Positions 7,418 through 15,188 of a stretch of DNA of 18,111 nucleotides are shown in pieces. The notes under the pieces were generated by a model. The model worked only from the letters and a program-made list of their open reading frames with translations. It had not been told where the DNA came from and searched no databases. Within the stretch, counting starts at the first letter, position 1; every line of letters starts with the position of its first letter. A program made the translations under genes and the position numbers. This DNA comes from Alphaproteobacteria bacterium. GTDB taxonomy: Bacteria; Pseudomonadota; Alphaproteobacteria; RF32; CAG-239. The stretch is from contig JAFVBT010000034.1 in the NCBI GenBank assembly GCA_017479785.1, forward strand, positions 1 through 18,111, in the 5' to 3' direction.

Positions 7418-9502
7418 TTATCTCTCCGGTTGACTGATTTTGAGCAATAGAACACTCCACGCCGGCACTTCAATAGATTTTGCCGGATTTATAATTTCGT
7501 TTGTATTTGCAATTTTAGTGCTGTCAAAAATCAGCTCTGTTTTAAGTTTTTTAAATGACGGTGACAACTTCCATGTAATATTTTGAGCTTCTCCGTTAAT
7601 AATAATTTGGTATGAACATTCACCGTTAAAAACAAGTGCCGACATACATTTGCGATTTTCCGTCAGCCAATCTTGATTGGTAAATTCTTTTCCTTCCTGT
7701 GTCAGCCAAACCAAATCTTTGACACTGTAATTATCATACTTCATTATCTTACCGGTAAAAAACTTGCTGCGACCGAATATTTTCATTTTTTCACGCAAAG
7801 CAATCAATCTTTTAACATAGCGCACCAAATAGCGGTCCGTTTTATTAATGGATTCCCATACAATCCAAGTAATAACATTGTCCTGACAATAAGGATTATT
7901 GTTGCCGAATTGCGTATTACCGAATTCATCCCCCGCAACCAACATCGGTGTACCGAATGAAAGAAACAATGTAGCAAGCATAGCACGCAGTCTCAAAAGC
8001 CTGTTATCCTTAACGGCTTGATTATTCGTAAACCCTTCTTCACCGGAATTCCATGTCCAGTTGGCGTCATTTCCGTCACGATTATTTTCACCGTTAACTA
8101 TATTATGCTTAATATTATAACTTACGGCATCTCGCAAATTAAAACCGTCATGCGATGTCAAAAAATTAATACTGCTCCAAATGTCGCGATTGCAATATCC
8201 GAAAATATCGCTTGAACCTGTAATACGACTGGCAAGTTCCCCTATTTGTTTGGCATCACCGCGCCAAAAACGCCGCACAACATCACGATACCGGTCATTC
8301 CACTCTGCCCATCCCGGCGGGAAAGCCCCGATTCTGTACCCGTCCATTGTTGCGTCCCACGGTTCGGCAATAATTTTCACCTGACGTAACGTCTCATCCT
8401 GTCTAGCGGCTGATAAAAACGGACTATCCTGCATAAATTCTCCATGCACACGACTTAAACTTGTTGCCAAATCTAACCTGAAGCCGTCAACGTGCATCAC
8501 ATTAACCCAATAGCGCATTGAATCCATTACCAGCATTAATACATATGGATTCTGTATATTAAATGACGCGCCGCAACCGGTACTGTCATAATAAAAACGC
8601 TTATTTTCCTGCAATGTGTAATAACTCTCGTTATCAATACCGCGATAACAAAGTGTCGGTCCGAGTTGATTTCCTTCAATCGTATGGTTATAAACAACAT
8701 CCAAAATAACTTCTTTATTGTTGGCATGCAAAACTTTAACCATTTGTTTGAATTCATCAATATCATTACCGGTCAAATAATTGGCTTCCGGAACAAAAAA
8801 TGACAGCGTTTCATACCCCCAATAGTTATCAATGTACATTCCGTCTTTTTCACCGAAAAACGAAAACACCGGCAACAACTCTACCGCCGTTATGCCAAGC
8901 CAATTTAAATAATGCACAATACTCGGCGAAATCAGTCCCGCAAATTTACCGCGTTTACACGGTTCAACTTTCGGGTGCAACATTGTATAACCGCGTACAT
9001 GCATTTCATAAATTATTGTATCTTCAAAGCGCGTTTGCGGATGCTGATCGTTTTCCCAATCAAACGTATCCTCCACAACCACAGATTTCGGCACATATGG
9101 TGCACTGTCAAGCGTGCTGAACGACAAATCTTTGTCGGCGCTGTCCAAATCATAACCGAATAATGCCTTATGCCAAATAAGTTTTCCAATCATTTTTTTG
9201 GCATAAGGATCCAACAGTAATTTGTTTGGATTAAAACGCTTACCCTCTTGGGGTTTATACGGACCATACACCCGATACCCGTACACTTGCCCCGGATGCA
9301 TATTTTCCACATAAATATGCCAAATATTATTATCGTTTATTTCTATCGGAATACGTTGCAGTTCCTTAGTTCCGTCTTCATTAAACAAGCAAAGTTCAAC
9401 TTTTTCGGCATGGGCAGAAAAAAGCGCAAAATTGACACCCTTACCGTCATACGTTGCACCCAAAGGATACGATTTTCCAAACGATGTTCTTATATTGCCC
9501 AT
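7418..9502 (-). CDS. glgX: Glycogen debranching enzyme GlgX (GH13_11, isoamylase type)
   Basis: GlgX hydrolyses alpha-1,6 branch points of glycogen, usually after phosphorylase has shortened the outer chains. The 694-residue protein has an N-terminal CBM48 domain (about 1-150; YPLGATYDGKGVNFALFSA) and a GH13 barrel. The four conserved regions are present: DVVYNHT (268-274), GFRLDLA with nucleophile Asp344, IIAEPWD with acid/base Glu380 and LTSHDGF with Asp452. The ATG at 9500-9502 has AAGGCAAGG just upstream. The gene follows glgB by 15 bp and is followed by malQ after 2 bp, which fits one transcript. The family also contains other isoamylase-type enzymes, but this context makes glycogen debranching the natural reading. 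Confidence 0.95.
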   Translation of the reverse strand: MGNIRTSFGKSYPLGATYDGKGVNFALFSAHAEKVELCLFNEDGTKELQRIPIEINDNNIWHIYVENMHPGQVYGYRVYGPYKPQEGKRFNPNKLLLDPYAKKMIGKLIWHKALFGYDLDSADKDLSFSTLDSAPYVPKSVVVEDTFDWENDQHPQTRFEDTIIYEMHVRGYTMLHPKVEPCKRGKFAGLISPSIVHYLNWLGITAVELLPVFSFFGEKDGMYIDNYWGYETLSFFVPEANYLTGNDIDEFKQMVKVLHANNKEVILDVVYNHTIEGNQLGPTLCYRGIDNESYYTLQENKRFYYDSTGCGASFNIQNPYVLMLVMDSMRYWVNVMHVDGFRLDLATSLSRVHGEFMQDSPFLSAARQDETLRQVKIIAEPWDATMDGYRIGAFPPGWAEWNDRYRDVVRRFWRGDAKQIGELASRITGSSDIFGYCNRDIWSSINFLTSHDGFNLRDAVSYNIKHNIVNGENNRDGNDANWTWNSGEEGFTNNQAVKDNRLLRLRAMLATLFLSFGTPMLVAGDEFGNTQFGNNNPYCQDNVITWIVWESINKTDRYLVRYVKRLIALREKMKIFGRSKFFTGKIMKYDNYSVKDLVWLTQEGKEFTNQDWLTENRKCMSALVFNGECSYQIIINGEAQNITWKLSPSFKKLKTELIFDSTKIANTNEIINPAKSIEVPAWSVLLLKISQPER

Positions 9503-9517
9503 TTGCCTTGCCTTATA

Positions 9518-11716
9518 TTATCTGAGCGGTTTTAACACAATGGTTGAAAGCGGCGGCAGCACAATTTCAACAGAATACGGCTTTCCGTTTACACCATAAT
9601 TTTGTGCTTGTTGCGGACCTTCATTACGTACACCGCTACCCCAGTAATTTTTATCGTCACTGTTAAATATTTCCTGATAGGCACAAGCCTCATACACGCC
9701 GACACGATAGCCATGACGTACAACCGGCGTGAAATTGCAAATAACCAGCAAATAATCATCCGGATTATGACCGCGGCGAATGTATGAAATCACACTGTCA
9801 TCACAATCGGCATAATCAATCCACTCAAAACCGCGAGAATCAAAATCTTCTTCGTATAACGGTGCATTACCTTTATACATTAAATTCAAATCGCGCACAC
9901 AGTTTTGCATACCTTTATACATCGGATATTCCAGCAGATGCCAGCGCAAACTTTCTTCGCAATTCCATTCCCAATCCTGTCCGAATTCGCACCCCATAAA
10001 CAAAAGTTTTTTACCCGGATGCGTCCACATAAATCCGTAATACGCACGGAGTGTCGCAAACTTTTGCCATTCGTCGCCCGGCATTTTGGAAAGCATTGAG
10101 CCTTTGCCGTGAACAACCTCATCATGCGAAATCGGCAGAATAAAGTTTTCGTTAAACGCATATAACAAGCCGAATGTCAAAAGGCCGTGGTGATATTTGC
10201 GGTGTATCGGCTCATGGCTGATATAGCGCAACGTATCGTTCATCCACCCCATATTCCATTTATAACCGAAGCCCAAACCTCCGGCCGATACCGGACGCGA
10301 AACCATCGGCCATGCCGTAGATTCCTCGGCGCAAGTGTATCCGCCTTGAGATTGAGAATAAACAATTTCATTCATTTTACGTATAAAAGCGATAGCCTCC
10401 AAATTTTCATTGCCGCCATATACGTTCGGAATCCACTCACCGGCTTTGCGCGAATAATCCAAATATAACATTGAAGCCACGGCATCAACACGCAGAGCAT
10501 CAATGTGAAATTCCTTAAGCCAATACAATGCACTCACACACAAGAAATTACAAACTTCCGTGCGCCCGAAATTAAAGATTTTTGTACCCCAATCTTTTTG
10601 CTCGCCTTTACGCGGATCGGCATGTTCATATAAGCACGTTCCGTCAAATTCAACCAGTCCGTGTCCGTCTTTCGGAAAATGCGCCGGCACCCAATCCATA
10701 ATCACGCTGATACCGGCCTGATGGAATTTATCAATCATATAACGAAAATCATCCGGATTCCCGAAACGCGATGTCGGGGCGAACAGACCGGTAATCTGAT
10801 AACCCCATGAAGCATCCAAAGGGTGTTCACACAACGGCATAAATTCAACATGAGTAAATCCCATATTGCAAACATACGGCACCAACCTGTCTGCCAACTC
10901 GCGATATGTTAAGAACTCACTGCCGTTATCGCCTTTGCGCCGCCATGAGCCCAAATGAACTTCATAAATAGACATCGGCTTATCATAGGTATTTGATGTT
11001 TTACGATAATTCATCCAGTCAGCATCATTCCACTTGTAATGGTTAATATCAAACACAACCGATGCCGTCCGCGGACGTACTTCGGAATAAGTTGCCATCG
11101 GATCGGATTTTTGCAAAATATAATTTTCCTGTGTTTTTATTTCATATTTATAATATTCGCCTTCAACCAACCCCGGAATAAATATATCCCAAATACCGCA
11201 ACTGATATGTCTGCGCATTACATTGACACGTCCGTCCCAGTTATTGAAAGTGCCGATAACCGAAACACGTTTGGCATTTGGTGCCCACACGGCAAAAGCC
11301 ACACCTTTTACACCATCTATTTCCATAACGTGCGCACCGAGTTTTTTATAAATTTCGTAGTGATTCCCTTGTGCAAACAAATATTCATCAATATCCCCTA
11401 TCGTTGATCTGAAACGATAAGTATCTTCTGCCTCATAACGATGCCCCTGATCGTTAACAATGCTGAACTTATAATCAAATTCCGCCGTTTTATCGCTGTT
11501 AAACTGAAAGAAACCGCGTTCATCAATCTTTTGCATTTTTCCGATTAACTTTCCTTTACGATCAATTACATCAACCGAAGAAGCAAAAGGCTGAAATGTA
11601 CGAATAAAAACTTTCTTTGTTCCCTTATCGCGATGAATACCCAGCACTGCAAAAACATTACCGTGATCACCGTCAACAATGGCGCCGATTTCTTCTTTTG
11701 ATAACATATTATCCAT
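9518..11716 (-). CDS. glgB: 1,4-alpha-glucan branching enzyme (GH13_9)
   Basis: GlgB cuts alpha-1,4 chains and reattaches them as alpha-1,6 branches in glycogen. From the ATG at 11714-11716 it has 732 residues, close to the usual 728. The N1 region starts with LSKEEIGAIVDGDHGNVFAVLG. A CBM48 module follows (about 125-235, GVAFAVWAPNAKRVSVIGTF), then the GH13 barrel with DALRVDAVASMLYLDYS (nucleophile Asp411), AEESTAWP (acid/base Glu464) and ISHDEVVHGKGSM (Asp532), and a C-terminal beta domain. AGGAG lies 6-7 nt before the chosen start. A longer reading from 11800 would add 28 residues without a ribosome site. It is the first gene of glgB-glgX-malQ. The synthase, pyrophosphorylase and phosphorylase genes are not in this window. 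Confidence 0.97.
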   Translation of the reverse strand: MDNMLSKEEIGAIVDGDHGNVFAVLGIHRDKGTKKVFIRTFQPFASSVDVIDRKGKLIGKMQKIDERGFFQFNSDKTAEFDYKFSIVNDQGHRYEAEDTYRFRSTIGDIDEYLFAQGNHYEIYKKLGAHVMEIDGVKGVAFAVWAPNAKRVSVIGTFNNWDGRVNVMRRHISCGIWDIFIPGLVEGEYYKYEIKTQENYILQKSDPMATYSEVRPRTASVVFDINHYKWNDADWMNYRKTSNTYDKPMSIYEVHLGSWRRKGDNGSEFLTYRELADRLVPYVCNMGFTHVEFMPLCEHPLDASWGYQITGLFAPTSRFGNPDDFRYMIDKFHQAGISVIMDWVPAHFPKDGHGLVEFDGTCLYEHADPRKGEQKDWGTKIFNFGRTEVCNFLCVSALYWLKEFHIDALRVDAVASMLYLDYSRKAGEWIPNVYGGNENLEAIAFIRKMNEIVYSQSQGGYTCAEESTAWPMVSRPVSAGGLGFGYKWNMGWMNDTLRYISHEPIHRKYHHGLLTFGLLYAFNENFILPISHDEVVHGKGSMLSKMPGDEWQKFATLRAYYGFMWTHPGKKLLFMGCEFGQDWEWNCEESLRWHLLEYPMYKGMQNCVRDLNLMYKGNAPLYEEDFDSRGFEWIDYADCDDSVISYIRRGHNPDDYLLVICNFTPVVRHGYRVGVYEACAYQEIFNSDDKNYWGSGVRNEGPQQAQNYGVNGKPYSVEIVLPPLSTIVLKPLR

Positions 11717-11771
11717 AATAAACTCCTGTTTGATACTGCCAAATAATATTCGTTTGCATTTAATTTTGTAT

Positions 11772-11800
11772 TCTATATATCTATATAGATTAATCTGCAA
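11772..11800 (-). promoter_or_regulatory. Putative promoter of the glgB operon with overlapping palindromes
   Basis: Read on the minus strand, TTGCAG (11795-11800) and TATAGA (11772-11777) are 17 bp apart. A second TTGCAA-17-TATAGA pair lies 11 bp upstream. The spacer holds two overlapping perfect palindromes, ATCTATATAGAT (11779-11790) and AGATTAATCT (11787-11796), which could be an operator. Initiation would lie about 50 bp upstream of glgB. Confidence 0.45.
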
Positions 11801-11922
11801 AATTGCAAGTAAAATAACACTGACTTTACTATATTTTTATGCCGAAATTCCAAAAATATATCTCAAAAAATCCGATATTGAAATCAGATGCAAAAAAAAT
11901 TTAAAATTCTTCATTTAAAGTA

Positions 11923-11950
11923 TTGACGAAGTCAAAAAAAAGATTATAAT
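11923..11950 (+). promoter_or_regulatory. Near-consensus sigma70 promoter of the DUF2934-like gene
   Basis: TTGACG (11923-11928) and a perfect TATAAT (11945-11950) are separated by 16 bp. Initiation at about 11957 gives a leader of some 44 nt before the ATG at 12001. This is the best promoter match in the window and suggests high expression. Confidence 0.8.
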
Positions 11951-12000
11951 TCTACTTGTTATAAATTAACGTAATAAACTGAATTATTGGAGAATTTAAC

Positions 12001-12237
12001 ATGACTAAAAATTATAACGAAAACTACATTCGTGAAGCTGCTTACTACAATTGGCAAAACGCCGGCTGCCCGAGCGGTCAGGATGAATATTTCTGGAATC
12101 AAGCTATTTGCCAACTTTATGGAACAAAATCTTCTTGCGGTTGCAGCAAGAAATCAACAACAAAATCTTGCTCTACGAAATCAAATTCTGTAAAAGCTAA
12201 ATCTTCCAGCAAAACAACTTCTGCAAGCAAGAAATAA
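12001..12237 (+). CDS. Small DUF2934-like protein with Lys/Ser/Cys-rich tail
   Basis: The first 40 residues of this 78-residue protein (YIREAAYYNWQNAGCPSGQD, then EYFWNQAICQLYG) match my knowledge of DUF2934, a short helical domain of the form IRERAYxxWExxGxPxGxDxxxWLxAE, common in alphaproteobacteria and of unknown function. The remaining 36 residues are low complexity, made almost only of Lys, Ser, Thr and Cys with some Ala, Asn, Val and Gly. Cysteines lie at 23, 37, 46, 48 and 57. The tail is strongly basic, so contact with nucleic acid or another polyanion is conceivable but unproven. TTGGAG lies 7 nt before the ATG, with a strong promoter upstream and a clean terminator downstream. It is a monocistronic, probably abundant, product. 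No signal peptide or membrane segment is seen. Confidence 0.85.
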   Translation: MTKNYNENYIREAAYYNWQNAGCPSGQDEYFWNQAICQLYGTKSSCGCSKKSTTKSCSTKSNSVKAKSSSKTTSASKK

Positions 12238-12265
12238 TTTTAAGAAATAATAAGATTTATTTCTG

Positions 12266-12296
12266 AAAATACCTGCAAACAATGCAGGTATTTTTT
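12266..12296. terminator. Intrinsic terminator shared by convergent genes
   Basis: ACCTGCA (12271-12277) pairs with TGCAGGT (12283-12289) around AACAA, and A-T pairs extend the stem to about 12266/12294. Six T at 12291-12296 end the + strand transcript of the DUF2934-like gene. Four A on the other side give a shorter T-run for the phosphoesterase operon, whose stop codon (12295-12297) overlaps the element. Confidence 0.88.
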
Positions 12297-13095
12297 ATTC
12301 AAAATCAATCACGACTATTTCCGGTTTGCAGTTCAATCTGAAAGGCATCAAACTGGTGCCTAATCCTTTTGAAACAATCAGTGTTTTATCCCTTTCTTTT
12401 ATCAAACCGTAGCGATATTTTTGTCCGTAATCAGACGGCACGATGAGCGCACCGATAAGCGGAAACACAATCTGTCCGCCATGTGTGTGCCCTGCAAGCA
12501 TCAAATCAATTTTTTCAACATTCGGAAAAATATCAGGCGAATGCGAAACTAAAATCACCGGTTCGGTACAATCGTTCAATGCTTTTTGAATATCCGGCAT
12601 ATCTGAAATATAGTCCTTAACACCGGCAATACAAACATTCCCGTTTTGCGTTTGAACTTTGGCATTTTGGTTCTGCAAAACCTTAATACCGATATTCGTC
12701 AACCCATCTGCGACTTCATCTTTCCCGTAATACGTATCATGGTTTCCCATAACCGCATAAACTCCGTAATGACTCTTAATGCGATGCAATTCAGCTGCAA
12801 TATCTTTTATCGGCATTGATGATTTTTTTCGGTGCCCTTTCACAAAATCACCGCCCAAAATCACAATATCTGCATTTTCTGAATTAATCTGCTTAATTAT
12901 TCGCTTTAATCGCTTTTGTTCAAAAGAATACGGTGCCATGTGAAAATCGGAAGCAAAAACAATTTTCAACCCTGATAATTTTGGATTCTTTAATGTATAT
13001 TTCTTAACTTCCAATGCATACGGCTCATATATCAGGCTGTATAGAAAAGTAAGTACTCCGAGCAAAAAAAGAACAAACAAAATGTACATTTTCAT
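12295..13095 (-). CDS. Membrane-anchored calcineurin-like metallophosphoesterase (YaeI/YkuE type)
   Basis: This 266-residue protein has one N-terminal membrane anchor (about 3-23) followed by a calcineurin-like phosphoesterase domain with all metal motifs: DFH (Asp50, His52), GGDF (Asp83), GNHD (Asn118, His119), SHSPD (His185) and GHTHGGQ (His203, His205). The set and the anchored layout are those of the YaeI/YkuE family. Members include phosphodiesterases of uncertain substrate and the chlamydial lipid A enzyme LpxG, so UDP-diacylglucosamine hydrolysis is possible but not shown. The gene starts 6 bp after ftsY. AGGA sits 10 nt from the ATG at 13093-13095 and 7 nt from a GTG directly before it (13096-13098), so the start is uncertain by one codon. 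It is the last gene of the mtaB-ftsY operon. Confidence 0.88.
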   Translation of the reverse strand: MKMYILFVLFLLGVLTFLYSLIYEPYALEVKKYTLKNPKLSGLKIVFASDFHMAPYSFEQKRLKRIIKQINSENADIVILGGDFVKGHRKKSSMPIKDIAAELHRIKSHYGVYAVMGNHDTYYGKDEVADGLTNIGIKVLQNQNAKVQTQNGNVCIAGVKDYISDMPDIQKALNDCTEPVILVSHSPDIFPNVEKIDLMLAGHTHGGQIVFPLIGALIVPSDYGQKYRYGLIKERDKTLIVSKGLGTSLMPFRLNCKPEIVVIDFE

Positions 13096-13101
13096 CACAC
13101 A

Positions 13102-14022
13102 CTAATCCTGCGGTAAATCAAGCAAACTTCTTGCATATTGATGAGCATCAAAAACATCCAGATCTTCTATCTTTTCACCGACGCCGATAAAATAAATCGG
13201 CAGTTTTGATTCTTCGGCAATTGCCACAATTACCCCGCCTTTAGACGAGCCGTCTAGTTTTGTGACAATCAGTCCGTTCACCCCCACAATTTCTTTAAAT
13301 ATCTGCACCTGAGATACTGCATTTTGCCCCGTTGTGGCATCAAGTGTCAGCAATACATGGTGCGGTGCATCGGGAATAATTTTTTTTATAACGCGAACAA
13401 TTTTTTTCAATTCATCCATTAAGCCGCTTTTATTTTGCAACCGACCTGCCGTATCTATAAATACGACATCATCACCGCTTTTAAGCGCGGCATTCAAACC
13501 ATCATAACACAAACCGGCACTGTCACAACCGTCAGGTCCTGAAAATAAGCGAATATCAGAGCGCTCTGCCCAAATTTTAAGCTGTTCAATAGCGGCAGCT
13601 CTGAATGTATCCGCGGCAATAAATGACACCTTTTTTCCTTGTTTTTCCAGCTTGGCGGCAAGTTTACCGATGGTCGTTGTTTTGCCGGCACCGTTTACCC
13701 CCACCATTAAAATCACACATGGTTTGTGAGCCGCATTTAAAACAAATTCCTTTTGACACGGCTGTAAAATCGCTTCAACATCCGCAGCCAACAAGGTGCG
13801 AATTTCTTCATCGCCAATCTCTTTATCCTGTTTTTTAGCGGCAAAATTTTGCATAATTTTTGAACAAGCCTGCACACCCAAATCTGCCGTCAGCAACAAT
13901 TCTTCCAGTTCTTCCAATGTGGCGGCATCCAACTTTTTCTTGGTAAAAATATCGCTGATTCCGGTTGTGATTTTAGCTGAAGATTTTTTTAGTCCCAAAC
14001 CCAATTTTTCCCAAAAACTCAT
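13102..14022 (-). CDS. ftsY: Signal recognition particle receptor FtsY
   Basis: FtsY is the GTPase that docks SRP-ribosome complexes at the inner membrane for co-translational insertion. The 306-residue protein consists of a short amphipathic N-terminus (MSFWEKLGLGLKKSSAK), a helical N domain (about 20-95) and the SRP GTPase G domain. Motifs seen are GVNGAGKTTTIGKLA (G1, from 108), DTFRAAA (138-144), DTAGR (190-194) and TKLDGSSKGG (from 254). The long acidic A domain of E. coli is absent, as in many alphaproteobacteria. The ATG at 14020-14022 lies 1 bp after the mtaB stop, and AGGAG, inside the end of mtaB, precedes it by about 5 nt, so translation is probably coupled. A GTG 12 bp upstream overlaps the ribosome site and is rejected. 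Confidence 0.97.
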   Translation of the reverse strand: MSFWEKLGLGLKKSSAKITTGISDIFTKKKLDAATLEELEELLLTADLGVQACSKIMQNFAAKKQDKEIGDEEIRTLLAADVEAILQPCQKEFVLNAAHKPCVILMVGVNGAGKTTTIGKLAAKLEKQGKKVSFIAADTFRAAAIEQLKIWAERSDIRLFSGPDGCDSAGLCYDGLNAALKSGDDVVFIDTAGRLQNKSGLMDELKKIVRVIKKIIPDAPHHVLLTLDATTGQNAVSQVQIFKEIVGVNGLIVTKLDGSSKGGVIVAIAEESKLPIYFIGVGEKIEDLDVFDAHQYARSLLDLPQD

Positions 14023-14023
14023 A

Positions 14024-15058
14024 TTACTCCTCACTCAAATCTCTTAAAACAGATGCACGGCGACGACGCATTTCCATTGGTAGTTGCGGCCATTCGGCAG
14101 CCGGTGTACCTTTTCTTTCGGAATATGGGAAAACGTGCAATTTATTCAATCCGGCTTCTTTCACCAATTTGCAAGTATTCTCAAATGCGGATTCGCTTTC
14201 ACTCGGAAAGCCGCAAATGAAATCGGCACCGAATTTTGCCTCAGGGCGCACTTCGCGAATTTTACGGCAAATATCAATAACTTTTTCACGCGAATGCCGC
14301 CGTCCCATTTTCTTTAAAACCTGATTATCTCCCGACTGTATTGAAAGATGAAAAAACGAACCGACATTGGAATAATCGGCCAAAATCCGCACAAATTCAT
14401 CGTCAAGCGCTGCCGGATCCAACGAGCCGAAATTCAAAAGCGGCAACGTCGGTATTTGCTCCAAAACATAGCGTACAAGGCCGCAAAAAGACGGCTTATA
14501 TGAACAAAGATCTATACCTGTCAAACAAATCTCATTAAAACCGGCAGATAACAATTCTTGAATTTGTTTAACAACCTGTTCTTGAGGCACACTGCGGTTT
14601 TTACCTCTGGCGTATGGAACAATGCAATATGTACAACGATGATTGCATCCTTGCTGAACCTGCACAAACGCTTTTTGCCGACCTTCAAAACCGGTAATAA
14701 TATAATCACCGCAATCATCGTCCCGAAAAATATCACTGACACACAGCTTATTTTGAAAAATCCGTGCCGCATATTTTTCAATTTCTCGTTTTTCTTTATT
14801 ACCGAGCACCAAAGAAACTTCCGGCATTTGCGCCAATTTAGCGGCATTAACTTGTGCCGAGCATCCGGTTACAATAATTTCAGCTTCCGGATGTTCACGT
14901 TTTAGTTTACGGATTGTCTGGCGACATTGGCGTTCCGCCTCACCGGTCACGGCACACGTATTGACAACAATCAAGTTATCATACGCACGCAATTTTTCTT
15001 TCATAACTTCGGATTCATACGCATTAATGCGACATCCGAACGTAACCACCCGAACCAT
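14024..15058 (-). CDS. mtaB: tRNA (N6-threonylcarbamoyladenosine37-C2)-methylthiotransferase MtaB, short form without TRAM domain
   Basis: MtaB is a radical-SAM enzyme that adds a methylthio group to t6A37 in tRNAs reading ANN codons. The N-terminal UPF0004 domain has the three cluster cysteines in TFGCRINAYESEVM, NTCAVTGEAERQ and TGCSAQ. The radical-SAM motif GCNHRCTYCIVPYARG supplies CxxxCxxC. Conserved later elements include TGIDLCSY, LSIQSGDNQVLKKMGRRH, GADFICGFPSE and HVFPYSERKGTPA. The protein has 344 residues. Family members usually have about 420-450 because of a C-terminal TRAM domain, which is missing: the stop directly abuts ftsY. The ATG at 15056-15058 has AGAGG upstream. An in-frame start 42 bp earlier falls upstream of the predicted transcript start. 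It is the first gene of the operon. Confidence 0.92.
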   Translation of the reverse strand: MVRVVTFGCRINAYESEVMKEKLRAYDNLIVVNTCAVTGEAERQCRQTIRKLKREHPEAEIIVTGCSAQVNAAKLAQMPEVSLVLGNKEKREIEKYAARIFQNKLCVSDIFRDDDCGDYIITGFEGRQKAFVQVQQGCNHRCTYCIVPYARGKNRSVPQEQVVKQIQELLSAGFNEICLTGIDLCSYKPSFCGLVRYVLEQIPTLPLLNFGSLDPAALDDEFVRILADYSNVGSFFHLSIQSGDNQVLKKMGRRHSREKVIDICRKIREVRPEAKFGADFICGFPSESESAFENTCKLVKEAGLNKLHVFPYSERKGTPAAEWPQLPMEMRRRRASVLRDLSEE

Positions 15059-15076
15059 TTTCACCTCTTGCCGGTG

Positions 15077-15105
15077 AATATACGAGATAAAATGCCGCAA
15101 TGCAA
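15077..15105 (-). promoter_or_regulatory. Putative sigma70 promoter of the mtaB-ftsY operon
   Basis: On the minus strand, TTGCAT (15100-15105) and TATATT (15077-15082) are 17 bp apart. Initiation near 15070 would give a leader of about 12 nt that still contains the AGAGG ribosome site of mtaB. The position also supports the shorter mtaB start. Confidence 0.6.
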
Positions 15106-15153
15106 CCTTTTTTATAACGTTGTGAAAGACAAGCCTTATTACAATTATTTTAC

Positions 15154-15182
15154 TTGTAATTTAATTTTGCCGGATATATTAT
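15154..15182 (+). promoter_or_regulatory. Putative promoter of the structured leader RNA
   Basis: TTGTAA (15154-15159) and TATTAT (15177-15182) are separated by 17 bp, so the transcript would start near 15189-15190. It is divergent from the mtaB promoter. No other good promoter is seen between here and the lipoprotein gene. Confidence 0.5.
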
Positions 15183-15188
15183 AACCGC

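Noticed and set aside
11039..11407. A 122-codon frame on the + strand inside glgB, and similar long antisense frames in the porin gene (564-932, minus-strand alternative frame) and in glgX (8800-9120).
   Set aside because: They lie wholly inside well-recognised genes in other frames, lack ribosome sites and resemble no protein family.
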